Shown here piece after piece: positions 24,572-32,343 of a stretch of 32,343 bases of DNA. Source of the DNA: Devosia equisanguinis (GTDB lineage Bacteria; Pseudomonadota; Alphaproteobacteria; Rhizobiales; Hyphomicrobiaceae). Position numbers and translations under genes: made by a program. The stretch spans positions 1-32,343 of the forward strand of contig CAMAYR010000035.1 of the NCBI GenBank assembly GCA_945862355.1, in the 5' to 3' direction. Within the stretch, counting starts at the first letter, position 1; each line of letters opens with the position of its first letter. The notes below the pieces were generated by a model. The model did no database searches. It worked only from the letters and a program-made list of their open reading frames with translations, and was not told the origin of the DNA.

Positions 24572-25389
24572 GCCGCCTTGCCGTAGTCGATGATGCCGAT
24601 GCCCGTCGCCCAAGGCTTCACAGCCTCGTAGGCGACGACGCGGGGGCTCTTCGCCGCGCCCATGATGCCGGCGAGGCAGATCCAGGCCAGAAGCTCGAGC
24701 GTGCCGGCGCCAGCGGCCAGCAGCTCGGTGTCGGAATAGGCGGCTAGCTCGGAAAGGCTCGGCCGCGTCATCCGGTCGAGGAAGCGGGCGTCGAACTCGG
24801 TGTCGATCACGCCGTGGTTGACCTCGCCGGGATCATGCGACAGGCCGCCGGTGGCGACGATCGCTATGCGCTCCGGCGCGGCGTCCAGGGCGGTGCGAAG
24901 CGTGCGGCCTAGCTCGAGGCAACGGCGCGGTGTGGGCCGTGGCGGGCAGAGCGTATTGAAGAAGATGGGTACTACCGTGCATGGCGTGCTCGGCATCAGG
25001 AACGACAGCGGCAGCATGGTGCCGTGATCGAATTTCAGCTCGTGGGAGTGCGAGGGCTCGAAGCCGTGTGCGTAGCAGTGGTCGAGCAGGCGCGCTGCGA
25101 GTTGCGGATTGCCGGGAAGCGTGCGTTTTTCGACGCGAAGCCAGGGCTCGACTGGACCCTCGAAGCCCTCGCCCCGACCGATGCAGAAGGCGCTGGCGTG
25201 GTCGAGGAAGAAGTTCGCCCAGTGCTCGGAGGTGAGGATGAGGATCGTATCGGGACGGGTTGCGGCGAGCGCGGCGGCGATCTCGGCGAAAGCGCCGGTC
25301 ACGGTCGCCGACTGATCCTTCGGCGCGGCGTCGGGCCAAGCGGTGATGCCGGGGGCGTGGCTGGCGGCGCAGGCGTAGACGATGGGCAT
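24568..25389 (-). CDS. Class III extradiol ring-cleavage dioxygenase, LigB-like subunit
   Basis: A 273-residue non-heme Fe(II) enzyme subunit of the LigB superfamily, which opens catecholic rings next to a hydroxyl. Expected metal and catalytic residues are present: His11 (ASHAPG), His56 (SEHWANFF), His122 (KFDHGTMLPL), His185 (GGLSHDPGEVNHG) and a C-terminal Glu near 232 (TLELLAW). The length is close to the family norm. The gene sits 15 bp after a LigA-like gene and overlaps the dehydrogenase start, so alpha and beta subunits are made from one transcript. Protocatechuate, gallate or a related catechol is possible; sequence alone does not decide. Confidence 0.93.
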   Translation of the reverse strand: MPIVYACAASHAPGITAWPDAAPKDQSATVTGAFAEIAAALAATRPDTILILTSEHWANFFLDHASAFCIGRGEGFEGPVEPWLRVEKRTLPGNPQLAARLLDHCYAHGFEPSHSHELKFDHGTMLPLSFLMPSTPCTVVPIFFNTLCPPRPTPRRCLELGRTLRTALDAAPERIAIVATGGLSHDPGEVNHGVIDTEFDARFLDRMTRPSLSELAAYSDTELLAAGAGTLELLAWICLAGIMGAAKSPRVVAYEAVKPWATGIGIIDYGKAA

Positions 25390-25404
25390 GGCGCGCAGTT
25401 CCTT

Positions 25405-25653
25405 TCAGCCGCGAATGGCGGCGAGGTATTCAGGCTCCGGCACCTTGTGGAGCAGCGTGAAGGGGCGAAGGATCAGGCCGTGGGCGCCAAGCCTGTAGAG
25501 CGCGCCGATGTCCTTGCCGAGGAAGGCCCGACGCTCCTCGTCGGAGAGAGGGTAGCCCTCGGCGAAGGCAGCGGCGTCCGTGAAGAACGCCTCGCGGCGG
25601 ACCGGATCGCGGTTGATGTCGCGAAGCATCTTGTTCAGCGCGTAGGCGGACAT
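25405..25653 (-). CDS. LigA-like small subunit of extradiol dioxygenase
   Basis: An 82-residue all-helical protein of the LigA family, the alpha subunit that caps the LigB active site in protocatechuate 4,5-dioxygenase. Visible family features are YALNKMLRDINRDPVRREAF near the start, LSDEERRAFLGKDIGALYRLGAH (residues 36-58) and a conserved end. It is shorter than LigA of Sphingobium (about 140 residues) and corresponds to the core domain only. It is first in the operon, divergent from the Bug receptor gene across 254 bp, which may hold a shared regulatory region. Confidence 0.9.
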   Translation of the reverse strand: MSAYALNKMLRDINRDPVRREAFFTDAAAFAEGYPLSDEERRAFLGKDIGALYRLGAHGLILRPFTLLHKVPEPEYLAAIRG

Positions 25654-25907
25654 GGCTCGAGCCTTTGCGAATGGGCTCGCCCGCTATAGCTGCGTTGAGC
25701 GCGGGCAGGCAAGCTCGCCCATCCAGCAGGATGGATCCGATGCGCTCCGGGCGCAATCCAGGGCGCTATCTCGGCCTGGACCGTGGCCTGGTAAGCGGAC
25801 TATTCTCACTGCAAGCCCGTTCGGGATAAGTATGTATCGCGCTGAACATGACGCGGCATCGCCCAAGGGGCGGAGAATGACAAGGCAGCAATGCCATGGG
25901 AGGAAAA

Positions 25908-26888
25908 ATGGGTGTGAAGATCCGGTTGGCCGCGGCGGTCGCGGTCGCGGCAGCGGTTGGGCAGGCGTTCGTTTCAACGGCAGTTTCGGCACAAGCATGG
26001 CCGCAACGGCCGGTGCGCCTGATCCTGCCGTTCGGGCCGGCTTCCGCCGCCGACATCGCCGCGCGCCTCCTGGGCGAGAGGCTGCAGCCGATCTGGGGGC
26101 AGCCGGTCGTCGTGGAGGGTAAGCCAGGCGGCGACGGCTTGCTGTCGGTCGGCACCATGGTGAACGCGAAGGACGATCACATCCTGTTCTTCGGGCCGAG
26201 CAGCACGTTCGTCGTGCATCCCTATGTTCACGAGAATTTGGCCTACGATCCGGAGTTGGATCTGCAGCCGATCGCCGCCGTCGCGACAATCCAGATCGCC
26301 GTTGGTGTGCCGGGAAGCTCGGGCATGGCGACGCTCAAGGATTTCGTGGAGCGAGCCAAGGCCAATCCGGGCAAGCTCAGCTTTGCCGTCGCGCAGGGCT
26401 TCTCCGAGCTCGTGTTCAACGGCTTCGTCCGCGAGCAGGCGCTGCAGATATCGAAGGTGCCATATCGCGACATCACGACATCTCCGACGGATCTCGGCGA
26501 GGGGCGCATTCAGCTTGCGATGCTTTCCTTCGCGGCGCTGCGGCCACATGCACAGTCGGGCCGGGTCAAGGTCGTCGCCATAAGCGACAACAAGCGCTCG
26601 GCGATCGCGCCGGAGATACCTTCGGTCGTCGAGGCCGGGTATCCGAACCTCGTAGCGAGCCCGGTGCTCGGCATGATCGGGCCGCGCAATATGCCCATCG
26701 AGTTGCGCAAGCGTCTGGCCAGCGACGTGCTCAAGGTGATGCAGGACAAGGTCGTGCGCGAACGTCTGGCCGCTACGGGGCAACCGGCCTCGCCGATGGG
26801 CGTGGACGAATACGCAGCGGCGCTCAAAGGGCAACGCGAACAGGTCGCGCGGATAGCCAAGGTGCTCGGCATGGCGCGCAAGAAATGA
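25908..26888 (+). CDS. Tripartite tricarboxylate transporter (Bug) solute-binding protein
   Basis: A 326-residue periplasmic receptor of the TctC/Bug family. A signal peptide (KIRLAAAVAVAAAVGQAFVS, cleaved near VSA-QA) is followed by WPQRPVRLILPFGPASAADIAARLLGERL, the typical start, and VVEGKPGGDGLL. The family's usual GGxxD in the first ligand loop reads ASAAD here. The ligand is often a carboxylate; aromatic acids are also known. ATG 25908 has GGGAGG 4 nt upstream and was preferred over 25896. No TctA/TctB permease is nearby, as is common for Bug genes. Its divergent position beside ligAB suggests that it captures the pathway's substrate. Confidence 0.93.
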   Translation: MGVKIRLAAAVAVAAAVGQAFVSTAVSAQAWPQRPVRLILPFGPASAADIAARLLGERLQPIWGQPVVVEGKPGGDGLLSVGTMVNAKDDHILFFGPSSTFVVHPYVHENLAYDPELDLQPIAAVATIQIAVGVPGSSGMATLKDFVERAKANPGKLSFAVAQGFSELVFNGFVREQALQISKVPYRDITTSPTDLGEGRIQLAMLSFAALRPHAQSGRVKVVAISDNKRSAIAPEIPSVVEAGYPNLVASPVLGMIGPRNMPIELRKRLASDVLKVMQDKVVRERLAATGQPASPMGVDEYAAALKGQREQVARIAKVLGMARKK

Positions 26889-26925
26889 GCCGTGCCCTGC
26901 CAGGCCGCGGCTCTGCAGGAGGGGA

Positions 26926-28047
26926 TCAGCGAAGGCCTTCCTGCCAGTGCGGACCCAGGTGGCGGTAGCTCGAATGCTCGTGCCAGGGGCCCATCGGCGT
27001 CACGCGCGTCAGGTATTCGGGGTTGAGCTCCGACAACGAGGTGGCGCCGATGAGGCCCATGCAGTTGCGGATCTCCTCCTCGAGATTGAGAAGGGTCTGG
27101 TGCATCGCGGCGCCGCCGCCGGCGGCAATCGACCAGGCCTGGAGACGGGCGATGCCGACCGCTTTCGCGCCGAGGCACAGTGCCTTGACGACGTCCGTGC
27201 CGCGCACGAAGCAGCCGTCGATCCAGATCTCGGCCTTGCCTGCGACGGCCTGGACGATCTCGGGCAGCATATCCATCGTGCCGCGCCCGTGATCGAGCTC
27301 GCGGCCGCCGTGGTTCGATATGTAGACCACGTCGATGCCATGCTCGACGGCCAGTCGCGCATCGGCGGCGGTGGCGATGCCCTTCAGGATCATAGGGCCG
27401 CCCCAGTATCTCTTGACCTCGGCCATGCCTTCCCAGGTCATCGCGGCCTGGAAGTCACGGTTCTCGCCGACGATGTCGGCGGAGGGGCGGGCGAACTCGT
27501 TTATGAGCTGGCGGTCGCGGATGCCGTAGTTGGCGGCGTCGACGGTCATCACCAGCGTCTGGAAGCCGGCCTTTTTCGCCTCATCGAGCTTGGGCTTGAT
27601 CCAGTCCATGCCGCCGCGGATGTAGAGCTGATAAATCTTGAAGCCTTTGTTGGCGGCGGCAACGTCGGAGGGGGAGTGCCGCGCAACGGAGCTCAGGATA
27701 TGCGGCACGCCGAAGTCGCCGGCGGCCTTGCCAGACGCGGTCGCGCCATCCTTGTGCATCAGGTGCATCGAGCCCATCGGGGCCAGCGCGAGGGGAAGGC
27801 GGCACTCGTGGCCGAGTAGCGTCGTTCTCGCATCGACCTTGGAGACGTCGCGAAGAACGCGCGGGAGGAAGGCGTAGCTATCGATGGCGTATCGGTTGCG
27901 CCGGAGGGTCGTCTCGGAGCCGGCGGCGCCGTTGATGTAGTCCCAGGTCGTTTTCGAGACGTTGCGTCGGGCGGTCTCGAGGATCTGCTGGCTGCAGGCG
28001 AATTGCGGCGCTGGGTTCTTCTCCAAGGTGTCCTCCGTCGATGACAT
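26926..28047 (-). CDS. FMN-dependent alpha-hydroxy-acid oxidoreductase
   Basis: A 373-residue TIM-barrel flavoenzyme of the lactate/glycolate/mandelate oxidising family. Motifs in order are TTWDYINGAAGSE (33-45), LPLALAPMG (84-92), LKG with Lys222, and the catalytic His247 in ISNHGGRELDHG. The FMN phosphate region near 277-303 deviates from the usual DGGIRRG...GRP: it reads DGCFVRG and later IARLQAW. ATG 28047 was chosen over an upstream TTG at 28110; no strong ribosome binding site is present. It converges on the Bug receptor gene with a 37-bp gap. The hydroxy-acid substrate and electron acceptor are unknown; the divergent cytochrome c gene is a candidate acceptor. Confidence 0.93.
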   Translation of the reverse strand: MSSTEDTLEKNPAPQFACSQQILETARRNVSKTTWDYINGAAGSETTLRRNRYAIDSYAFLPRVLRDVSKVDARTTLLGHECRLPLALAPMGSMHLMHKDGATASGKAAGDFGVPHILSSVARHSPSDVAAANKGFKIYQLYIRGGMDWIKPKLDEAKKAGFQTLVMTVDAANYGIRDRQLINEFARPSADIVGENRDFQAAMTWEGMAEVKRYWGGPMILKGIATAADARLAVEHGIDVVYISNHGGRELDHGRGTMDMLPEIVQAVAGKAEIWIDGCFVRGTDVVKALCLGAKAVGIARLQAWSIAAGGGAAMHQTLLNLEEEIRNCMGLIGATSLSELNPEYLTRVTPMGPWHEHSSYRHLGPHWQEGLR

Positions 28048-28342
28048 GATTAGTTTTGCGGGTTCGTATTGCGGGCTGGTGTCGTGGGCGCGCGTCTCGT
28101 CGGCGCGCAAGATGGCAAGCGCAACGGCGGCTTGTAAAGCCGCTTGCCTCGCTCTGAGTGCTCAGGCGGGTGTGGTGGATCGGTCTCGATCGATCAACTG
28201 TTCAGGGCAAGTCCGGTGAAACGGCACCGAAATCGCCAGCCGCTTTGACGGTGCGCAATGGCTGGAGCGCACCGGTAGGCAAGCTGACCGTTCGAACGAG
28301 TTCGCAGCAGCGGTGCGGAAAAGCCGCGCCTAAAGGAAGTGG

Positions 28343-28786
28343 ATGCAAGCCATGACAGTGACGCGGGGATACAGGCATGCGGCGGTCGCGGCCGTCACGA
28401 TCTGGCTGGGCATGGCGGTCGGTGCTCCAGCCCCGGTTTCGGCGCAGGCGAAGATGCCGCCGACGTATGAGGAGCTCGTCGTGGAGGGCGAGACATTGGC
28501 CCGACGTCTGTGCAGCTCCTGTCACGTGATGGCCGGCAATGGGGGAGCGACCGCCACTGCCGGCGTTCCCACGTTCGCGGGGATCGCGTCGAAGCCTGGA
28601 CAGTCCGCGGCGCACCTGCGGCATGTTTTGATAAATCCGCATCCGCCAATGCCAGACGTGCAGCTGTCGAACCCGGAGATCGAACGTCTGCTCGCATATA
28701 TCGACAGTTTGCAGCCGCCTGGCGCGGCGCCGCTGGTTCCGCGTGGCTCGCGCGGTTCGAAGCCCGTCTATCCTGATCCGTCGTGA
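28343..28786 (+). CDS. Secreted class I cytochrome c
   Basis: A 147-residue periplasmic electron carrier. Signal peptide: basic start, hydrophobic AAVAAVTIWLGMAVGA, cleavage near VSA-QA at 34-35. A single haem site CSSCH is at 57-61, and the probable axial Met103 is in PHPPMPDVQLS. The C-terminal helix (EIERLLAYIDSLQPP) is typical of small class I cytochromes. AAGGAAG lies just before ATG 28343; ATG 28352 is an alternative. It is divergent from the FMN hydroxy-acid oxidase gene across 295 bp, which hints that the two may work together. Confidence 0.93.
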   Translation: MQAMTVTRGYRHAAVAAVTIWLGMAVGAPAPVSAQAKMPPTYEELVVEGETLARRLCSSCHVMAGNGGATATAGVPTFAGIASKPGQSAAHLRHVLINPHPPMPDVQLSNPEIERLLAYIDSLQPPGAAPLVPRGSRGSKPVYPDPS

Positions 28787-28909
28787 TGGACCACCTGCGG
28801 CCAGGGGGCAGCGATCGGTCATGAACGCCGGCGTCGGCATGGGGAACTCGGCGATTACGCGGAAACCTCGGCTGGATTAGGCGCAGCGATTGCGCGTCAT
28901 TCAGCATAG

Positions 28910-28927
28910 GTGTTTTGATAAAAACAC
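28910..28927. promoter_or_regulatory. Palindrome in the promoter of the helix-turn-helix gene (possible operator)
   Basis: GTGTTTT and AAAACAC arms surround GATA, making a perfect 7-bp inverted repeat. It is nested inside a second pair, TTCAG (28900-28904) and CTGAA (28927-28931). It lies 25-40 nt before the start codon, where RNA polymerase would bind. Autoregulation by the downstream DNA-binding protein is a plausible reading. Confidence 0.5.
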
Positions 28928-28951
28928 TGAATAGAGGGCTATCTTGCTACC

Positions 28952-29710
28952 ATGATCGCTGTCAGCTTTCCGTCACACTTCTCTGGGATGGCAGGAGCAG
29001 ACTTGATCAGTGTTCATGACGGGAATCCCATCAGCGTGGCGGGGCCGGACAAGTTCCTTTTGCAGTTCAGGCTTCGCCACGGTCTGACCCGTGCGCGGAT
29101 GGCCCGATTGGTCGGCATGTCGCCACGCAGGCTGGCCGACCTCGAGCATGGGGAAGCAGAGAAAGTGGGGAGCGTGCGCAGCAAAGTGCTCGATATCTCA
29201 CATCGGCTGCCGGGCGACCTGCTCAGCGCGCTTTCCAAGGCTGTCGTCAACTGCAGGCTGCCCAGGGCGTTGTGTCGATCAAACCGGCTCGAGCTGCGAG
29301 CGGTCTCCGGGCCGGCGATCCGAAAGCGGCCAAGCGTCGTCAACTGGATCGGGAAGGATCTGGCGCCGATCGCATGCGGCGTTCTCCAGGAGATGCGGGA
29401 CGACCTGGAGTTGCAGCGCGCAATTCTGCGGCGCGAGGTGGTCAGCGTCGTTACAACCACACAGAGCGTGCTGCGGACGGCGGATGACGAGGCCGTCGGC
29501 GCGTTTCGGACGACTATAAGCTACTTCTTCCACGATGGCGTGCTGTTCAGCGATGCCATCGGGCTACCGGTCTCGGCGGAAGAGCGGATGGGATACACCC
29601 CGCTCTACGGGGACGAGATAGGCACCGACCTGTTCGGCGACTGCGATGCCCTGGCTGCAATGCTGGCTGGAAACGACACCTCCGTCAGCTCTGTTTCAGG
29701 TCCAGGCTGA
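28952..29710 (+). CDS. Helix-turn-helix (XRE-type) protein with unknown C-terminal domain
   Basis: A 252-residue protein. A Cro/C1-type helix-turn-helix is visible at about residues 34-68 ([19 protein letters not shown], then RRLADLEHG). The rest, with a helical region at 140-165 and a mixed region containing [17 protein letters not shown], is not recognised and could sense a ligand. The start at 28952 is uncertain; Met13 at 28988 is possible and would leave the helix-turn-helix intact. A palindrome lies just upstream. The 3' end overlaps the convergent hmgA by 26 bp. Regulation of hmgA or of itself is inference from position. Confidence 0.82.
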   Translation: MIAVSFPSHFSGMAGADLISVHDGNPISVAGPDKFLLQFRLRHGLTRARMARLVGMSPRRLADLEHGEAEKVGSVRSKVLDISHRLPGDLLSALSKAVVNCRLPRALCRSNRLELRAVSGPAIRKRPSVVNWIGKDLAPIACGVLQEMRDDLELQRAILRREVVSVVTTTQSVLRTADDEAVGAFRTTISYFFHDGVLFSDAIGLPVSAEERMGYTPLYGDEIGTDLFGDCDALAAMLAGNDTSVSSVSGPG

Positions 29711-31028
29711 ACCGCTTCTTCAGGCCGGACCAGCAATCGGCGTAGTCGTCCTGGCGAGCGGGGTGGCGCGAGGCGAAGCGGGTGAGATGCTGGGGAAAGC
29801 GCGTCTCGAACATGAACGCCATCGTGTTGGTCAGCTTCACCGGCTTCAACTCGCTGGCGCTCGCGTGTTCGAAGGCGTCGTTGTCGGGGCCATGCGGCAA
29901 CATACAGTTGTGCAGGCTCATGCCGCCGGGAACGAAGCCGTGAGGCTTGGCATCGTACTGGCCGTAAACCAGCCCCATGAATTCCGACATGATGTTGCGG
30001 TGGTACCAGGGTGGGCGGAACGTATTCTCGGCAACTGCCCAACGCTCGGGGAAGATCACGAAGTCGATGTTGGCGGTGCCGGGCGTCTCGGACGGCGCGG
30101 TCAGAACGGTGAATATCGACGGGTCGGGGTGGTCGAAGGCGAGCGCTCCGACGGGCGAGAAGTGGCGCAGGTCGTATTTGCAGGGGGCGTAGTTGCCATG
30201 CCATGCGACGACGTCGAGGGGGGAGTGGTCGATGGCAGACTTGTAGAGCCGGCCGCACCATTTCACGTAGATCTCGCCGTCGGCGTCCTTGTCCTCGTAG
30301 GCGGCGACGGGGGTTAGGAAGTCGCGCTGGTTGGCCAGGCAGTTGGCGCCGATCGGGCCGCGCTCCGGCAACGTGAAGGCGCCGCCGTAGTTCTCGCAAA
30401 CATAGCCCCGGGCGGGGCCGTCCTTAAGGTCGACGGCGAAGATCACGCCGCGGGGTAGAATCGCGATCTCGCCGGGCGCGATGTCGATCACCCCGAACTC
30501 GGTGCGAACGCGAAGCGCGCCTTGCTGCGGCACGATCATCAACTCGCCGTCGGCATTGAAGAGGTACTGGTCGGCCATCGAGCGGGTGATGGTGTAGATG
30601 TGGGCCGCCATGCCGGCCTGACCATTGACGTCGCCGGCTGTCGTCATCGTGGAAAGGCCGGTGATGAACGTCAGCGGCTCATCCGGGATCGGGGTCGGGC
30701 CCCAGCGAAGCTGGCCGATCGGCAGCTCGGATTCGGCTTGGCAAGGCGCCGTGCGCCAGTTGCCGGGGGCGACCTCGACGAAGCGACCGTGATGCCGAAC
30801 GGTGGGTCGGATGCGGTAGAGCCAAGAACGCTGGTTGGCGCCGCGGGGCGCAGTGAAGGGCGATCCCGAAAGCTGCTCGGCGTAAAGCCCATAGGCGCAG
30901 CGCTGCGGCGAGTTGCGGCCAACCGGTAACGCGCCGGGGATGACCTCGGTGGCGAAGCTGTTGCCGAAGCCGGACATATAGGCTGGCTCGAGTCGCGAGG
31001 AGGTGTCCACGGGCGTGGCGAAAGTCAT
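29685..31028 (-). CDS. hmgA: Homogentisate 1,2-dioxygenase
   Basis: A 447-residue Fe(II) enzyme that opens the ring of homogentisate to maleylacetoacetate in tyrosine and phenylalanine breakdown. The N-terminus [19 protein letters not shown] is diagnostic. The iron ligands are in [12 protein letters not shown] (His343 and Glu349) and LPHGPD (His379), and the catalytic His300 is in FDHPDPSI. The length is normal. ATG 31028 has GAGGAG about 8 nt upstream; the frame stays open further but without family sequence. No maleylacetoacetate isomerase or fumarylacetoacetase gene is in the window, so the pathway continues elsewhere. The 3' end overlaps the convergent helix-turn-helix gene by 26 bp. Confidence 0.97.
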   Translation of the reverse strand: MTFATPVDTSSRLEPAYMSGFGNSFATEVIPGALPVGRNSPQRCAYGLYAEQLSGSPFTAPRGANQRSWLYRIRPTVRHHGRFVEVAPGNWRTAPCQAESELPIGQLRWGPTPIPDEPLTFITGLSTMTTAGDVNGQAGMAAHIYTITRSMADQYLFNADGELMIVPQQGALRVRTEFGVIDIAPGEIAILPRGVIFAVDLKDGPARGYVCENYGGAFTLPERGPIGANCLANQRDFLTPVAAYEDKDADGEIYVKWCGRLYKSAIDHSPLDVVAWHGNYAPCKYDLRHFSPVGALAFDHPDPSIFTVLTAPSETPGTANIDFVIFPERWAVAENTFRPPWYHRNIMSEFMGLVYGQYDAKPHGFVPGGMSLHNCMLPHGPDNDAFEHASASELKPVKLTNTMAFMFETRFPQHLTRFASRHPARQDDYADCWSGLKKRFSLDLKQS

Positions 31029-31463
31029 GGCGATGCTCCTCGCGCGGTGGGCGGCCCGGTCCTGGGTAGAAGCGGTGCCCCGGCAACATTGGCCGATCTT
31101 GGAGAGGCGCTGATGATCGCGCAAGTGCTTACGAGAGTGGGCGCCGCGGTTAGAGCCGACGTTCTGCGGGCCGGGCTGCAGAGCGCGGTTCGGGATCTCA
31201 GCAGACGCTGTTCGTCCCTTGGTCGGGCGCTGTTTTGCTCGACGGCACCCGCAGAGCGAATGCTGTTGAAAGGCAGTATTTCCGCCCATGTGCCAAGTCG
31301 TCGTCGCGGGGCAATTCTTGGTATTAACTAAGATCATTAAATCTTGTGCGTTTGCTTAAAATTCCAATTTATCGCTCCGCCCGCCCGGAAATCGTCTGGG
31401 CTCGGCGGTCGGTGAGCCTGATCGCGGCCGATTTGTTAGAGTATTGGCTGGGGAGTGGGTCGC
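31029..31463. other. Divergent intergenic region between hmgA and the peptidase gene
   Basis: About 435 nt without a gene. The part at 31318-31375 is clearly AT-rich and probably holds promoters. It includes the inverted repeat AAGAT-N6-ATCTT at 31330-31345, which might bind a regulator. Nothing else could be assigned. Confidence 0.45.
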
Positions 31464-32252
31464 ATGATGACATTGGAGCTATTATCGGTACGAGAACGGT
31501 GCATTGGAGCTAGACTTGGCAGATTGCCTCGCGTAGTCGCGCTGGTCGCTCTCGTTACTGTTGCAATCCTTGGCAACATTGCGGTGTCAGGGGCAGCGCT
31601 TGCGGAAGTTGGCGGCACACAAAATTTCATGCCTCGTTCGTGGCAGCCCGGTGCGGAGCCGGCGCGTGAGACTTCGCGCCGGCGGGTCCGCGGATCGGGC
31701 GTGACTACCACAACGAGGCTCGACGAGTTCGACGTGCCGCGCCGCAGCGTCAGCCGGGGAACCCGATCGGTCCGGTCTCAGCGCATCGTGGAGCGCAAGC
31801 GTTCGCCGCGAAAGGTACGTGTGGCCGCGCTGGGCAACTCGGCGGCGGTGAACCTGCGTCCACCCGTCAGACGCTTGGTGAAGGCCAAGCCGAAGGCGAG
31901 GCCGATCCGGGTGGCTGCGCTGGGCGGCGGGACTATGCCGACGGTGCGGGCGCCCGCACCGAGCTTGACCGGCGGCGGTATCGCATGGCGGGCGAGTTCG
32001 GGCTGCCTAGCTGGAAACCTGCGCTCGGTCATCGCCTCCGTGGCGGCCACGTTCGGCTCGGTGACGGTCAACTCGACCTGCCGGAGTCCGACGCGTAACC
32101 GTCGGGTCGGTGGCGCCAAGCGCTCCTGGCACCTGACCGGGAACGCGGCCGACTTCCGGGTTCGCGGCGCCAATATCCGACGGGTTTACGCTCACCCAGG
32201 GGAATCGCATGAACGATTTCACTCGGCACCGGTGACGAGACTTTCGAGGTAG
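31464..32252 (+). pseudogene. M15-type (YcbK-like) D,D-peptidase gene, 3' end lost to an insertion sequence
   Basis: The frame encodes 262 residues. A hydrophobic segment near 25-48 (VVALVALVTVAILGNIAVSGAALA) is a signal peptide or anchor. A long basic, low-complexity region follows, including two RVAALG repeats. From about residue 175 there is a peptidase M15A domain: GCLAGNLRSVIASVAATFG, then STCRSPTRNRRVGG and the metal-site signature SWHLTGNAADF. The family normally continues after the VYAY-type motif with a C-terminal His-containing stretch. Here the similarity stops at VYAH (ending near 32195) and unrelated residues run on to a stop inside transposase DNA. GGGGAG lies 8 nt before ATG 31464. 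Probably inactive, because the last metal ligand would be missing. Confidence 0.75.
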
Positions 32253-32343
32253 GCGTCGTCCCAGGCGGCGAGGCGGCGTTTGACGCGCATGGAGTTTTTG
32301 TCGGCCTTGGCTCGCATCAGGTTGGCCGCGATGTGCTTGATCG
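32196..32343 (-). mobile_element. Insertion sequence, transposase end (partial)
   Basis: The element begins near 32196-32198, where peptidase similarity stops, and runs off the window. Its visible coding part is a transposase C-terminus. The terminal inverted repeat and target duplication cannot be verified, because only one end is visible. Confidence 0.6.
32219..32343 (-). CDS. Transposase C-terminus (partial, start outside window)
   Basis: Forty codons before a TGA stop at 32219-32221 read IKHIAANLMRAKADKN, then SMRVKRRLAAWDDAYLESLV. An 'asn-leu-leu/met-arg' helix followed by a basic stretch and AAWDxxYL is how ISAs1-type and related DDE transposases end. The family assignment is from memory of the pattern and is tentative. 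The reading frame is uninterrupted to the window edge. Confidence 0.6.
   Translation of the reverse strand, partial: IKHIAANLMRAKADKNSMRVKRRLAAWDDAYLESLVTGAE

Overview
The window looks like a high-GC alphaproteobacterial chromosome, most likely from the order Hyphomicrobiales. The reasons are gene arrangements familiar from that group: a small heat-shock gene followed by a DUF1150 gene, htpX-rsmB facing a DUF1674/SDHAF4-type gene, several vWA/TadG-like secreted proteins, and Bug-type and TRAP uptake systems beside aromatic catabolism genes. No tRNA, rRNA, CRISPR array or replication origin was recognised. The species assignment is inference only.

Layout, left to right. 1-767 holds no convincing gene. 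A stand-alone protein with a TIR/deoxyribosyltransferase-like sequence pattern (768-1487) converges on a TauE/SafE-type permease. A heat-shock unit follows (Hsp20 with a sigma32-like promoter and a ROSE-like hairpin over its ribosome binding site, then DUF1150). Next come a TRAP dctQM pair on the minus strand, and on the plus strand an HCF101-like Mrp protein (MIP18 + P-loop NTPase + DUF971), an Old Yellow Enzyme, a MltB-like lytic transglycosylase and a UbiD-family decarboxylase. UbiD is terminated by a hairpin embedded in the 3' end of convergent rsmB. htpX-rsmB, an SDHAF4-like gene, two vWA/TadG-like genes and acetyl-CoA synthetase complete the first 19.4 kb.

The most interesting part is 19.6-25.7 kb on the minus strand. 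It reads as an operon ligA-ligB-dehydrogenase-EVE-methyltransferase-methyltransferase-DUF1761 that has been interrupted. A 25-codon stub of an EVE gene starts 1 nt after the dehydrogenase stop and ends right after its WLLKSEP motif. About 1.65 kb further on, the same motif re-appears inside an intact EVE gene that has a new N-terminus. Between the two copies lie a PIN-domain nuclease gene and an unrecognised 282-residue partner, both less GC-rich by eye. The two WLLKSEP DNA segments are 21-bp imperfect direct repeats (19/21), each containing 6-bp inverted arms around a 7-nt centre. I infer that a small PIN module inserted into the EVE gene and rebuilt its 5' end, coupling EVE translation to the PIN gene.

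The right part carries a Bug-type solute receptor divergent from the lig genes, an FMN alpha-hydroxy-acid oxidase, a secreted cytochrome c, a helix-turn-helix protein with a palindrome in its promoter, homogentisate 1,2-dioxygenase, and an M15-type peptidase gene cut by an insertion sequence whose transposase C-terminus runs off the window. Taken together, the LigAB-like dioxygenase, HmgA, UbiD, Old Yellow Enzyme and the uptake genes suggest a heterotroph that uses aromatic and organic acids, with acetyl-CoA synthetase able to activate acetate.
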